DNA of 7,660 nt from Clostridia bacterium (GTDB lineage Bacteria > Bacillota_E > RBS10-35 > JAJYVN01), in the NCBI GenBank assembly GCA_027335545.1, contig DAHWHV010000223.1, positions 1-7,660 on the forward strand. The letters run 5' to 3'. Positions 1 to 5,937 of the stretch are shown piece after piece. The position numbers and the translations under genes were made by a program. The first letter of the stretch is position 1; each line of letters begins with the position of its first letter. The notes beneath the pieces were generated by a model. The model was not told the origin of the DNA. It saw only the letters and a program-made list of their open reading frames with translations, and made no database searches.

Positions 1-12
1 GGGGGCCCGGGG

Positions 13-37
13 CCCGCCGCCCGGCCGGGTCGGCGGG
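13..37. repeat. Inverted repeat / hairpin with bulge
   Basis: CCCGCCG at 13-19 pairs with CGGCGGG at 31-37. The inner part, 20-29, is itself a palindrome (CCCGGCCGGG), which extends the stem with one bulged T at 30. It could be a terminator-like hairpin for an upstream gene, but no T-run follows, so the function is unproven. Confidence 0.5.
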
Positions 38-41
38 GGGA

Positions 42-63
42 GCCCGCGCCCCGGGGCGCGGGC
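42..63. repeat. Perfect 22-base palindrome before yqfC
   Basis: GCCCGCGCCCC at 42-52 is followed directly by its exact reverse complement at 53-63. As RNA it gives a stem of about 9 bp with a 4-base CCGG loop; as DNA it could be a dyad binding site. It ends 12 bases before the TTG chosen as the yqfC start. No T-run follows, so a classical intrinsic terminator is not supported. Confidence 0.6.
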
Positions 64-75
64 CTGGGTGGGCGC

Positions 76-336
76 TTGCGCTGGGCGTTGGCCACGGGGC
101 TGGACCTCCCGAGCGAGCTCGTCTTCGATTTGCCGCGCGTGACGGTGCTCGGGGCCCTGCACCTGACCGTGGAAAACCACCGCGGGCTCCTGGAGTTCCT
201 GCCCGAGCGGGTCGCCATCGGCACGCGCGGGGGGCGCCTGGTGGTCGTGGGCCGGGGCCTGGTGGTCGGTGCGGTGCGTCAGGGGGAGATCACGGTGAGC
301 GGGCAACTCACGGAGGTGCGCTTCGAGGGGGCGTAG
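76..336 (+). CDS. yqfC: Sporulation protein YqfC (YabP/YqfC family)
   Basis: This small protein of 86 residues is close to the usual length of about 90 for YqfC. The family signature is clear: an N-terminal LDLPSELVFDLPRVTVLG stretch (about residues 10-27), then the LTVENHRGLLEF motif (about 30-41), then short hydrophobic beta-strand-like segments to the end. In Bacillus the family is expressed in the mother cell under sigma-E; its biochemical role is unknown. yqfD follows 46 bases downstream, as in Bacillus, which supports the call. The start is the weak point: TTG at 76 has only a G-rich stretch in front, but the frame upstream offers no ATG, GTG or TTG before the window edge, and the conserved part begins soon after 76. 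The product is recognisable with good certainty; the start is uncertain. Confidence 0.85.
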   Translation: MRWALATGLDLPSELVFDLPRVTVLGALHLTVENHRGLLEFLPERVAIGTRGGRLVVVGRGLVVGAVRQGEITVSGQLTEVRFEGA

Positions 337-343
337 GCCCTGC

Positions 344-359
344 CCCGGGCGCGCCCGGG
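344..359. repeat. 16-base palindrome between yqfC and yqfD
   Basis: CCCGGGCGCGCCCGGG is a perfect palindrome lying 11 bases before the yqfD ribosome binding site. As RNA it gives a 6-bp stem with a CGCG loop. A palindrome of this length is not surprising in DNA of this composition, so it may have no function. Confidence 0.35.
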
Positions 360-382
360 CCCACCGGCGGGGAGGGGCGGCG

Positions 383-1609
383 GTGCCACGGGCCTTCGGC
401 CTCGCGGAGTGGTGGCACGGGGAGCTGGAGCTGCACGCGCGGCCGCCGAGCGCGGCCGCGTTCTTGGATGCCCTGCTGGCCGCGGGCATCCGTTTCCGCC
501 AGGCGCGGCCCGTTCCCGATGGCCTGCGCCTGGCCATCGACTGCCGGGACCTCCGGCGCCTGCGGCCGGCGGCGCGCCGCCACCACGCCCGCATCCGCCT
601 GCGCGGTCGGCGGGGGGCTCCCTTCCTCCTGGCGCACGTCCGCAGGCGCCCGTGGCTGACGGGGGGCTGCCTGACGGCCGCCCTGCTCTTCTATTGGTTG
701 TCGGGGTACGTCTGGTTCGTGCGCGTCCAGGGGGCGGAGCGCCTCGCGCCCGCTGAGATCCTCCATGCCGCGGCGGCGCTGGGCCTGCGGCCCGGGGCGT
801 GGCGGCGGGGACTGGACCCGGCGGCGATCGCCGCCCACCTGCCGCTGCGGCTGCCACAGCTCTCGCTGGTGGCGGTGACCCTGCACGGCACCCTGGCCGT
901 GGTGTCCGTGGCGGAGGTCCAGCGCCCCGCCCCGTCCCTGCTGCAGGCGGGTGTGCCCGGGGATGTCGTCGCCGCCCACGGGGGCCTGGTGACCGGGGTC
1001 TCGGTGTCCGAGGGGCAGGCCCTGGTCGTGCCCGGCCAGGAGGTCCAGGCCGGCCAGGTGCTGATCGCCGGGGTCACGACGATGGCGGCCACGCGCACCG
1101 GGGGGCCGCTGCGCGAGCTCCGCGTCCACGCCGCCGGGCTGGTGACGGCCCGCCGCTGGTCCTCGGCGTACGCGGAGGTGCCACGCGCCGTGGAGGTCGC
1201 GGTGCCCACCGGGCGGGTCTTCGTGCGGCGCAGCCTCCTGTTCGGCCGCTACCGCCTCGACCTGCAGGGGTTCGGGCGCGTGCCCTTCCACGCCTACACG
1301 CTGCAGCGGGAGACCGAACTGCGGCTGCGCTGGAGGACCTTCGCGCTCCCCGTCGAATTTTCCACACTGCGCTACGTGGAAGTGCAGCGCTACGTGCGCC
1401 ATCTCTCAGTGGCCGACGCCCGGGACATGGCGGCGGCGGAGGCGCGGGCGTTCCTGGTCCCCCACCTGCCACCCCACGCGCGCATCGTGCAGGAGGAGCA
1501 GCGGACGTTCACCCTTCCCGGGGGCCGTCTCGGCGTTGAATTGCACGTGGAAACCGAGGACAATATCGGTGTGTTCCGGCCCGCCGCGCCCCAGGGCGCG
1601 GTTCCCTGA
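383..1609 (+). CDS. yqfD: Sporulation protein YqfD, single-pass membrane protein
   Basis: At 408 residues it matches the YqfD family (about 400). The order is typical. A cytoplasmic N-terminal domain (1-85) is rich in Arg, with a basic stretch before the membrane. One transmembrane segment follows (about 91-113). Next comes a VQGAERLAPAEI region resembling the small beta-alpha module that often follows a membrane anchor, then a glycine-rich hairpin (about 193-230, with SEGQALVVPGQEVQAGQVL) resembling the barrel-sandwich part of adaptor proteins. A basic, strand-rich C-terminal half follows. Family knowledge: it is a sigma-E-controlled mother-cell protein needed for efficient sporulation, with unknown molecular function. 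The GTG start at 383 is set by GGAGGGG at 371-377, five bases upstream. It probably shares an operon with yqfC 46 bases upstream and phoH 68 bases downstream. No ATG start is available nearby. Confidence 0.93.
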   Translation: MPRAFGLAEWWHGELELHARPPSAAAFLDALLAAGIRFRQARPVPDGLRLAIDCRDLRRLRPAARRHHARIRLRGRRGAPFLLAHVRRRPWLTGGCLTAALLFYWLSGYVWFVRVQGAERLAPAEILHAAAALGLRPGAWRRGLDPAAIAAHLPLRLPQLSLVAVTLHGTLAVVSVAEVQRPAPSLLQAGVPGDVVAAHGGLVTGVSVSEGQALVVPGQEVQAGQVLIAGVTTMAATRTGGPLRELRVHAAGLVTARRWSSAYAEVPRAVEVAVPTGRVFVRRSLLFGRYRLDLQGFGRVPFHAYTLQRETELRLRWRTFALPVEFSTLRYVEVQRYVRHLSVADARDMAAAEARAFLVPHLPPHARIVQEEQRTFTLPGGRLGVELHVETEDNIGVFRPAAPQGAVP

Positions 1610-1677
1610 CCCGGACGCCCCGGAACGGGCGCGCGGGCGGGGCGGCGGGATCGCCAAGACCGAAGAGGGGTGCGCCT
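1610..1677. other. Spacer between yqfD and phoH
   Basis: This short GC-rich spacer contains a possible 7-bp stem (CGCCCCG at 1616-1622 with CGGGGCG at 1638-1644) and the phoH ribosome binding site GAGGGG at 1665-1670. No T-run or promoter is visible, so read-through from yqfD into phoH is the simplest reading. Confidence 0.4.
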
Positions 1678-2676
1678 TTGCCGGCGACTGAGACGGAGCC
1701 GCGCCGATTCGCCGTCCCGGACAACCAGAGCGCCCTCCAGATCTACGGTCGCCAGGAGGAGAACCTGCGCGTGATGGAGGGCGGGCTGGGGGTGCGGATC
1801 GTCGCCCGCGGCAACGAACTCTTCATCTCCGGGGAGCCCCAGGCGACGGAGACCGCCCTGGCCCTGTTGCAGCGCTTGGTGAATCTCGCGGCCGCCGGCC
1901 GCGAACTCGCGGCGCGGGACGTCCGCTACGCCGTGGAGGTCGCGCGCCAGGGGGACATGGAGCGTCTGGACAGTCTCTGGCAGGAGGCCGTTTGCGTCAC
2001 GGTGCGCGGCAAGGCGATCCGCCCCAAGACCCTGGGCCAGCAACGCTACGTCGAGGCGATGCGGCGCGACGCCCTGGTCTTCTGCATCGGGCCGGCGGGC
2101 ACCGGCAAGACGTACCTGGCGATGGCCGTGGCCATCGCGGCCTTCAAGAACCGCGAGGTGACGCGCATCGTCCTGACGCGGCCGGCGGTGGAGGCCGGGG
2201 AGAAGCTGGGCTTTCTGCCCGGCGACCTGCAGGAGAAGGTCGACCCCTACCTGCGACCCCTCTACGACGCCCTCTACGACATCATGGGTGTGGAGGCGTA
2301 CGAGCGGCACATGCAGCGCGGGGCGATCGAGGTCGCCCCACTGGCCTACATGCGGGGGCGCACCCTGGACGACGCCTTTGTCATCCTCGACGAGGCCCAG
2401 AACACCACCTCAGAGCAGATGAAGATGTTCCTGACCCGCCTCGGCTTCGGGAGCCGCGCGGTCGTCACGGGGGATGTGACCCAGGTGGACCTCCCGGCCG
2501 AGCGCGCCTCCGGGTTGGCCGAGGTGCGTTCGGTGCTGGACGGGGTGCCCGGGCTCTCCTTCACCCATCTCGACGAGGGGGATGTCGTGCGCCACCCCTT
2601 GGTCCAGGCCATCATCCGGGCCTACGAACGGCAGGACCAGGCCCGGGCCGTGGCCCGGGCGGCCTCGCCGGCCTGA
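1678..2676 (+). CDS. phoH: PhoH family ATPase (PhoH/YbeZ type)
   Basis: This cytoplasmic P-loop NTPase of 332 residues is slightly longer than the Bacillus protein (about 320). A small N-terminal KH-like nucleic-acid-binding region (about 18-75) precedes the ATPase domain. The Walker A motif GPAGTGKT is at 138-145, the family segment LTRPAVEAGEKLGFLPGDLQ at 166-185, the Walker B motif VILDEAQN at 235-242, and the sensor-like VTGDVTQVDLP at 263-273. All key residues are intact. The family is thought to act as an RNA helicase or RNA-remodelling partner of YbeY; its activity in this lineage is inferred. In many bacteria phoH/ybeZ is directly next to ybeY; here, as in Bacillus, the phosphodiesterase gene lies between. 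The start is TTG at 1678, with GAGGGG seven bases upstream; the first in-frame ATG is at codon 33, inside the conserved region. The identification is firm. Confidence 0.97.
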   Translation: MPATETEPRRFAVPDNQSALQIYGRQEENLRVMEGGLGVRIVARGNELFISGEPQATETALALLQRLVNLAAAGRELAARDVRYAVEVARQGDMERLDSLWQEAVCVTVRGKAIRPKTLGQQRYVEAMRRDALVFCIGPAGTGKTYLAMAVAIAAFKNREVTRIVLTRPAVEAGEKLGFLPGDLQEKVDPYLRPLYDALYDIMGVEAYERHMQRGAIEVAPLAYMRGRTLDDAFVILDEAQNTTSEQMKMFLTRLGFGSRAVVTGDVTQVDLPAERASGLAEVRSVLDGVPGLSFTHLDEGDVVRHPLVQAIIRAYERQDQARAVARAASPA

Positions 2677-2788
2677 GGGGCCCCCGGCGGGCGGGACCTG
2701 GACGGCCCACGCTCGCCCGCGCCCGGCGCCCGCGGGGGGCTTGCCGGTCCATTCCCCCGAGGCGCTGGTGTCGAGAGGGGGTGGACCC
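2677..2788. other. Spacer between phoH and pgpH
   Basis: The spacer is 112 bases of GC-rich DNA. GCGGGCG at 2687-2693 can pair with CGCCCGC at 2714-2720 across a 20-base loop, a weak candidate hairpin. The pgpH reading frame stays open through this region, but its ribosome binding site near 2776-2781 shows that translation begins afterwards. No clear promoter or terminator is seen. Confidence 0.4.
2776..2781 (+). promoter_or_regulatory. Ribosome binding site fixing the pgpH start
   Basis: AGGGGG, within AGAGGGGGTGG, sits seven bases before GTG 2789. It rules against the upstream in-frame GTG at 2768 and against longer versions of the protein overlapping phoH. Confidence 0.7.
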
Positions 2789-5137
2789 GTGGCGACGGGA
2801 ACCTCGGGCGCGTGGCGGAGGCTGCCCGCGCCGCTGCGTTGGCTGGCGGTGCTCGGCCGGGACAGCGGGGTCCGCCGCGGGTTCTGGGCCCTGGCCATGG
2901 TTCTGCTGACCGCCGCCATCTACAGTTCCGTCAGCCTGCCCCACGAGGTCAACCTGCGCGTGGGCGAGGTGGCGCCGTACACCATCACGGCGCCGCGCGA
3001 CATGGTCGACCAACCGGCGACGCAGAGGCGCCAGCAGGCCGCGGTGGCCCAGGTGCCCCCGGTCTACAGCACGGACCCCGGACTGACCGAGCGCGCCCTC
3101 GCCGCGTACGACGGCGCTGTCGCGGTGATCGCCGACGCGCGCCAGAACCTCCGCCGCCCGCCGCCCGCGGCCTCCGGGGCGGCCAAGCCGTCCTCCTCCC
3201 AGGCGCACCCCCAGGCCCAGGCCTCGGCCGTCCAGGGCGGCGGGGCGCGCCCAGCCGCCTCCGCCGGGCGCCCCGCCACCTCCGCGGCGTCCCGCCTGGC
3301 CTCCCAGGTGGCGGCGCTGCGCCAGAACCTCAACCTCGCCCTGCCGACGGCGGACTACCAGGCGGTCCTGCTGAGCGCCTCCGCCGCGCAGAGCGCGGCG
3401 GAGGCCGGGGCGCGCCGGGAGCTCCAGGCCCTGCTGGACGCGGGCGTCCGCAAATCCGACCTCCAGGCCGCGCGGGCGCGCCTCCAGGGGGAGGTGGCGG
3501 CCCTGCCGGCCCCGCCCGCGGTGGCGCGGTTCCTGGCTGCGCTGGCCGGCCAGTCCCTGCTCGCCAATCGCGGCGTCAGCGTGGCCGAGACCAAGGCCGC
3601 GCGGCAGCAGGCCTCCGCAGGCGTCACGCCCGTCCTGTACGCCCGGGGCCAGGTCATCGTGCGCAAGGGGGACGTCGTCACCGCCGCCAACATCGTCAAC
3701 CTGCGCAACGCCGGTCTCCTCCACCCCGGGGGCACGGCGGGTCTGCTCGGCGCCTCGCTCCTCTGGGCCATCCTGCTGCTGGTGCTGTGCTGGGCGTACC
3801 TGGCGCAGTTCCACCCCCGCGCCCTGCGCGACGAGGTGCACCTGGTCCTGTTCGGGGCCATCCTGGTCGCGGCGCTGGCCGCCAGCCGCTTCGGCCTGGA
3901 GATCTCGCCCTACCTGGCCCCGGTCGCCTGGGCGGCGATCCTGGCCTCCAGCGCCTACGGCCCGGCCGTGGCCCTCTTCGTGGCGGCGGTGGGGGCCGTG
4001 GCCGTGGGGGTCCTGGATCACAACCTGGGCGTGACCGTCGCCGCGGCGGCCGGGTCCTGGGCCGCCGTCTTCAGCCTGCGCCGCCTGGTGCAGCGTACCG
4101 ACCTCCTGCGGGCCGGCCTCTTCTCCGCCCTGGCGGGCGCCGGGGCCACCGCCCTGCTGGCGGGCCTGCTGCTGGGCGGTGGCGGTCTGAGCGTCGGGGG
4201 GGGCGCCCTGGCCGCCTCGGGGCCGTCCGGCCCCCTGCTGCGCGATGTCGCCGCGGCGGCGGTGACGGGGCTGCTCTCTGCCGTGCTGGCCATCGGCACC
4301 CTGCCGCTGGCCGAGGCCTTCGGGGTGCTCACGCCCTTTCGCCTGCTGGAGTTGGCCAACCCGTCGCAGCCCCTGCTACGGCGGCTGATGACCGAGGCGC
4401 CCGGGACCTACCACCACAGCCTGATGGTGGCGAATCTCAGCGAGGCGGCCTGTGAGGCCGTCGGGGGCGACGCCCTGCTGGTCCGAGCCGGGGCCGACTA
4501 CCACGACATCGGCAAGATGAAGCGCCCCGCCTTCTTCGTGGAGAACCAGATGGGGGGCCAGAACCCCCACGACAAGCTCTCCCCCCAGCTCTCGGCGCTG
4601 GTGATCACCAGCCACGTGCGCGACGGCGCGGAGATGGCGCGCCAGGCCCGCCTGCCGGGCGAACTCGTCGACTTCATCCGGACCCACCACGGGACGACGC
4701 TGGTCCGCTACTTCTACCACGCCGCCCAGACGGCCCAGGCGGCCCAGGCCGCCGACGGTGCGGGCGGGGGCGCGGCGGCGGCCCCCGCCGTCGCGGAGGA
4801 GGACTTCCGCTACGAGGGGCCGATCCCCGAGAGCCGGGAGACGGCCATCGTCATGCTGGCGGATGGCGTCGAGGCCGCGGTGCGCGCCCTCCGGCAACCC
4901 ACCGCGGAGCGCATCGAGGACGTGATCCGGCGGATCGTCGCGGACCGCCTGGAGGACGGCCAACTGGAGCACGCCTCCCTGACCCTGCGGGACGTGGACG
5001 CGATCCGCACGACCTTCCGCCGCCTGCTCGTCGGCGCCTACCACGCGCGGTTGGAATACCCCGAGCACCTGGCCGCGGAGGTGGGGGTGGCCCGGGCGGT
5101 CCCCGCGGGCGGTCGCGGTCCCGGCGGCCCGGGGTAG
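2789..5137 (+). CDS. pgpH: 7TM-HD cyclic-di-AMP phosphodiesterase (PgpH/YqfF)
   Basis: This 782-residue membrane protein belongs to the 7TMR-HD family (Bacillus YqfF about 711, Listeria PgpH). A first membrane segment (about 31-50) is followed by a large extracytoplasmic domain (about 51-315), about seven further hydrophobic segments (about 317-338, 350-368, 374-410, 412-428, 441-462, 485-510) and a cytoplasmic HD phosphohydrolase domain (about 535-760). The metal-binding residues are visible: H542/H543 in TYHHS, H572-D573 in YHDIGK, H609, H633/H634 in THHGT, and D692 in MLADGVEAA. Family knowledge: the HD domain hydrolyses c-di-AMP to pApA, affecting osmotic control and envelope homeostasis. 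Two low-complexity insertions explain the extra length: an Ala/Pro/Gln/Ser-rich stretch at about 123-168 in the outer domain, and an Ala/Gly-rich loop at about 645-669 in the HD domain. The start is GTG 2789. The substrate is inferred from homologues. Confidence 0.95.
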   Translation: MATGTSGAWRRLPAPLRWLAVLGRDSGVRRGFWALAMVLLTAAIYSSVSLPHEVNLRVGEVAPYTITAPRDMVDQPATQRRQQAAVAQVPPVYSTDPGLTERALAAYDGAVAVIADARQNLRRPPPAASGAAKPSSSQAHPQAQASAVQGGGARPAASAGRPATSAASRLASQVAALRQNLNLALPTADYQAVLLSASAAQSAAEAGARRELQALLDAGVRKSDLQAARARLQGEVAALPAPPAVARFLAALAGQSLLANRGVSVAETKAARQQASAGVTPVLYARGQVIVRKGDVVTAANIVNLRNAGLLHPGGTAGLLGASLLWAILLLVLCWAYLAQFHPRALRDEVHLVLFGAILVAALAASRFGLEISPYLAPVAWAAILASSAYGPAVALFVAAVGAVAVGVLDHNLGVTVAAAAGSWAAVFSLRRLVQRTDLLRAGLFSALAGAGATALLAGLLLGGGGLSVGGGALAASGPSGPLLRDVAAAAVTGLLSAVLAIGTLPLAEAFGVLTPFRLLELANPSQPLLRRLMTEAPGTYHHSLMVANLSEAACEAVGGDALLVRAGADYHDIGKMKRPAFFVENQMGGQNPHDKLSPQLSALVITSHVRDGAEMARQARLPGELVDFIRTHHGTTLVRYFYHAAQTAQAAQAADGAGGGAAAAPAVAEEDFRYEGPIPESRETAIVMLADGVEAAVRALRQPTAERIEDVIRRIVADRLEDGQLEHASLTLRDVDAIRTTFRRLLVGAYHARLEYPEHLAAEVGVARAVPAGGRGPGGPG
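4724..4750 (+). repeat. Three tandem 9-base repeats inside pgpH
   Basis: GCCCAGACG, GCCCAGGCG and GCCCAGGCC lie head to tail in frame and encode Ala-Gln-Thr, Ala-Gln-Ala, Ala-Gln-Ala (residues 646-654). They open the Ala/Gly-rich loop in the HD domain, where homologues have only a short linker. In-frame repeat slippage could change the loop length without breaking the gene. Confidence 0.7.
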
Positions 5138-5164
5138 GTGGCGCCGCCGCGCGGGGGGGGCGCT

Positions 5165-5181
5165 CAGGGGCGAAGCCCCTG
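5165..5181 (+). terminator. Candidate hairpin after pgpH, no T-run
   Basis: CAGGGGC at 5165-5171 and GCCCCTG at 5175-5181 form a perfect 7-bp stem with a GAA loop, 27 bases after the pgpH stop. The position fits transcription termination, but only two T bases follow, so it would be an atypical terminator or a 3'-end stabilising hairpin. Confidence 0.35.
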
Positions 5182-5299
5182 TTGGGCAGCGGCCACCCGG
5201 CCCTGGCTCTTCCCCCCGATGCCCCGCGGCCTTGGGGGCGGGGGTGGGGCGGCGAATGGGGTGCCCTCCCAGGGGTGCGCCCGCGGCGGTGGGCAACGC

Positions 5300-5372
5300 G
5301 GGGACGCTGGGGCGTGTGGCGCTCCGGGGGTGCTAGGGCGTGGGGGTGCTAGGGCGTGGGGGCGTCGGGCGT
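5300..5372 (+). repeat. 16-base tandem repeat cluster with G-runs
   Basis: Two exact head-to-tail copies of GGGGGTGCTAGGGCGT lie at 5326-5341 and 5342-5357. A degenerate copy follows at 5358-5372 (GGGGGCGTCGGGCGT), and a related copy with 13 of 16 matching bases precedes them at 5300-5315 (GGGGACGCTGGGGCGT), separated by 10 bases. The runs of three to five G with loops of five (TGCTA) and three (CGT) bases fit the usual G-quadruplex pattern on the coding strand. Confidence 0.75.
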
Positions 5373-5379
5373 GGCGGGG

Positions 5380-5409
5380 GGCGCGCGACCCGCGCGCCGA
5401 CGTCGCGCG
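5380..5409. repeat. Overlapping, mutually exclusive hairpins before ybeY
   Basis: GGCGCGCG at 5380-5387 pairs with CGCGCGCC at 5391-5398 (8 bp, ACC loop). The overlapping CGCGCGAC at 5382-5389 can instead pair with GTCGCGCG at 5402-5409 (8 bp, 12-base loop). The two stems cannot form together. This could be a switching leader, but simple CG-repeat content makes such pairings easy to obtain by chance. Confidence 0.35.
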
Positions 5410-5486
5410 GGCGGGCCAGGGCGGGCGGGCCCAGGGGAGGCTTCAGGGGAAGAGTATCCGGCTGGGGACCCCAGAGACCAGGGGCC

Positions 5487-5495
5487 AAAGGGGGG
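5487..5495 (+). promoter_or_regulatory. Ribosome binding site fixing the ybeY start
   Basis: AAAGGGGGG ends seven bases before TTG 5503. It selects this start over longer versions of the frame that would run back through the repeat region from 5356. Confidence 0.65.
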
Positions 5496-5502
5496 TGCGG
5501 GG

Positions 5503-5937
5503 TTGCCGACGGAACTGACGTATGCGGACGGGGTGGCCGAACTCGCCGTCGCGGAGGCGGACACCCTCGCGGCGGCCGTCGACGGGGCGCTGCAGTTGGA
5601 GGGACGCCCCGGGGCCCTGGTCTCCGTGCACCTCGCCGATGACGCCCTGCTGCGCGAGCTGAACCGCATCTACCGGGGCCTGGACCGACCCACCGACGTC
5701 CTGTCGTTCCTGCTCGGGGAGGAGGAGGGGGCGGCGCTGGGGGATGTGGTGCTCTCGCGGCCGCGGGCGTCGGCCCAGGCCGGGGCGTACGGGCACAGCG
5801 AACTGCGCGAGTTGTGCTACCTCGCCGTTCACGGTACGCTTCACCTCCTGGGCTACGACGACGCGGACGCCGAGGGGGAGGCCGCCATGGCGGCAAAGGC
5901 CGAGGAGGTCCTGGGGCGGCTCGGCGTTGTCCGGTGA
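5503..5937 (+). CDS. ybeY: Endoribonuclease YbeY (rRNA maturation factor), variant metal site
   Basis: This cytoplasmic protein of 144 residues is a little shorter than Bacillus YbeY (about 157). The family signature is complete in order: LNRIYRGLDRPTDVLSF with the conserved Arg, then LGDVVLSRPRA, AGAYGHSELREL, and the metal motif HGTLHLLGYDD. YbeY is a single-strand endoribonuclease used in 16S rRNA 3'-end maturation and ribosome quality control, working with Era and PhoH/YbeZ. The usual metal site is H-x3-H-x5-H. Here the first two ligands are H110 and H114, but the third position is D120 (codon GAC at 5860-5862) instead of His. Asp can bind zinc, so activity is not excluded. The start is TTG 5503, judged from the ribosome binding site seven bases upstream and the beginning of the conserved fold. 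The last 11 bases overlap dgkA. Identity is firm; the effect of D120 is unknown. Confidence 0.95.
   Translation: MPTELTYADGVAELAVAEADTLAAAVDGALQLEGRPGALVSVHLADDALLRELNRIYRGLDRPTDVLSFLLGEEEGAALGDVVLSRPRASAQAGAYGHSELRELCYLAVHGTLHLLGYDDADAEGEAAMAAKAEEVLGRLGVVR

Larger units (their letters stand above)
1..75. other. Structured non-coding leader upstream of yqfC
   Basis: No gene can be supported here, although the yqfC reading frame stays open to the window edge. The stretch is almost pure G and C and holds two adjacent inverted repeats (13-37 and 42-63, listed separately). No convincing -35/-10 promoter and no AT-rich element such as a sigma-E promoter is visible. It may be the end of an upstream gene's transcript, or the leader of yqfC. 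Confidence 0.5.
5138..5502. other. 365-base spacer between pgpH and ybeY, repeat-rich
   Basis: No convincing gene is present: frames across it give only Gly/Arg/Ala/Pro low-complexity translations. It holds a hairpin just after pgpH (5165-5181), a 16-base repeat cluster with long G-runs (5300-5372), overlapping GC inverted repeats (5380-5409), an odd-length palindrome CTGGGGACCCCAG (5462-5474), and the ybeY ribosome binding site. It is by far the longest spacer in the window and divides the cluster, so a promoter for ybeY-dgkA-era probably lies here. I cannot point to -35/-10 boxes; the only AT-containing candidate, GAGTATCC near 5452-5459, is weak. Confidence 0.55.

Noticed and set aside
308..1402. 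Long open frame on the minus strand opposite yqfD (about 364 residues)
   Set aside because: High GC makes stops rare in all frames. The translation is low-complexity (His, Gln, Arg, Gly, Pro), has no family signature, and lies wholly opposite a well-identified gene.
2687..2720. Hairpin between phoH and pgpH as a terminator
   Set aside because: The 7-bp stem has a 20-base loop and no T-run, in very GC-rich spacer where such pairings are common.
2582..2788. Longer PgpH starting inside phoH
   Set aside because: The added residues are low-complexity and overlap phoH in another frame. AGGGGG at 2776-2781 fits GTG 2789, and the first membrane segment follows at the expected distance.
2612..4021. 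Long open frame on the minus strand opposite pgpH (about 469 residues)
   Set aside because: This is a composition-driven antisense frame. It shows Arg/Gly/Gln-rich translation without recognisable domains, while the + strand encodes a clear membrane phosphodiesterase.
5452..5459. Possible -10 box GAGTATCC before ybeY
   Set aside because: It has only a partial match to a -10 element, and no plausible -35 element lies 16-18 bases upstream.
5356..5502. Longer version of YbeY starting upstream at 5356
   Set aside because: The added 49 residues are Gly/Arg/Pro-rich and translate the repeat and hairpin region. A good ribosome binding site and the conserved length favour TTG 5503.
5138..5518. Possible 126-residue protein starting directly after the pgpH stop
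   Set aside because: It is rich in Gly, Arg and Ala, has no ribosome binding site of its own, runs through the tandem repeats and into the ybeY start in another frame, and has no recognisable motif.
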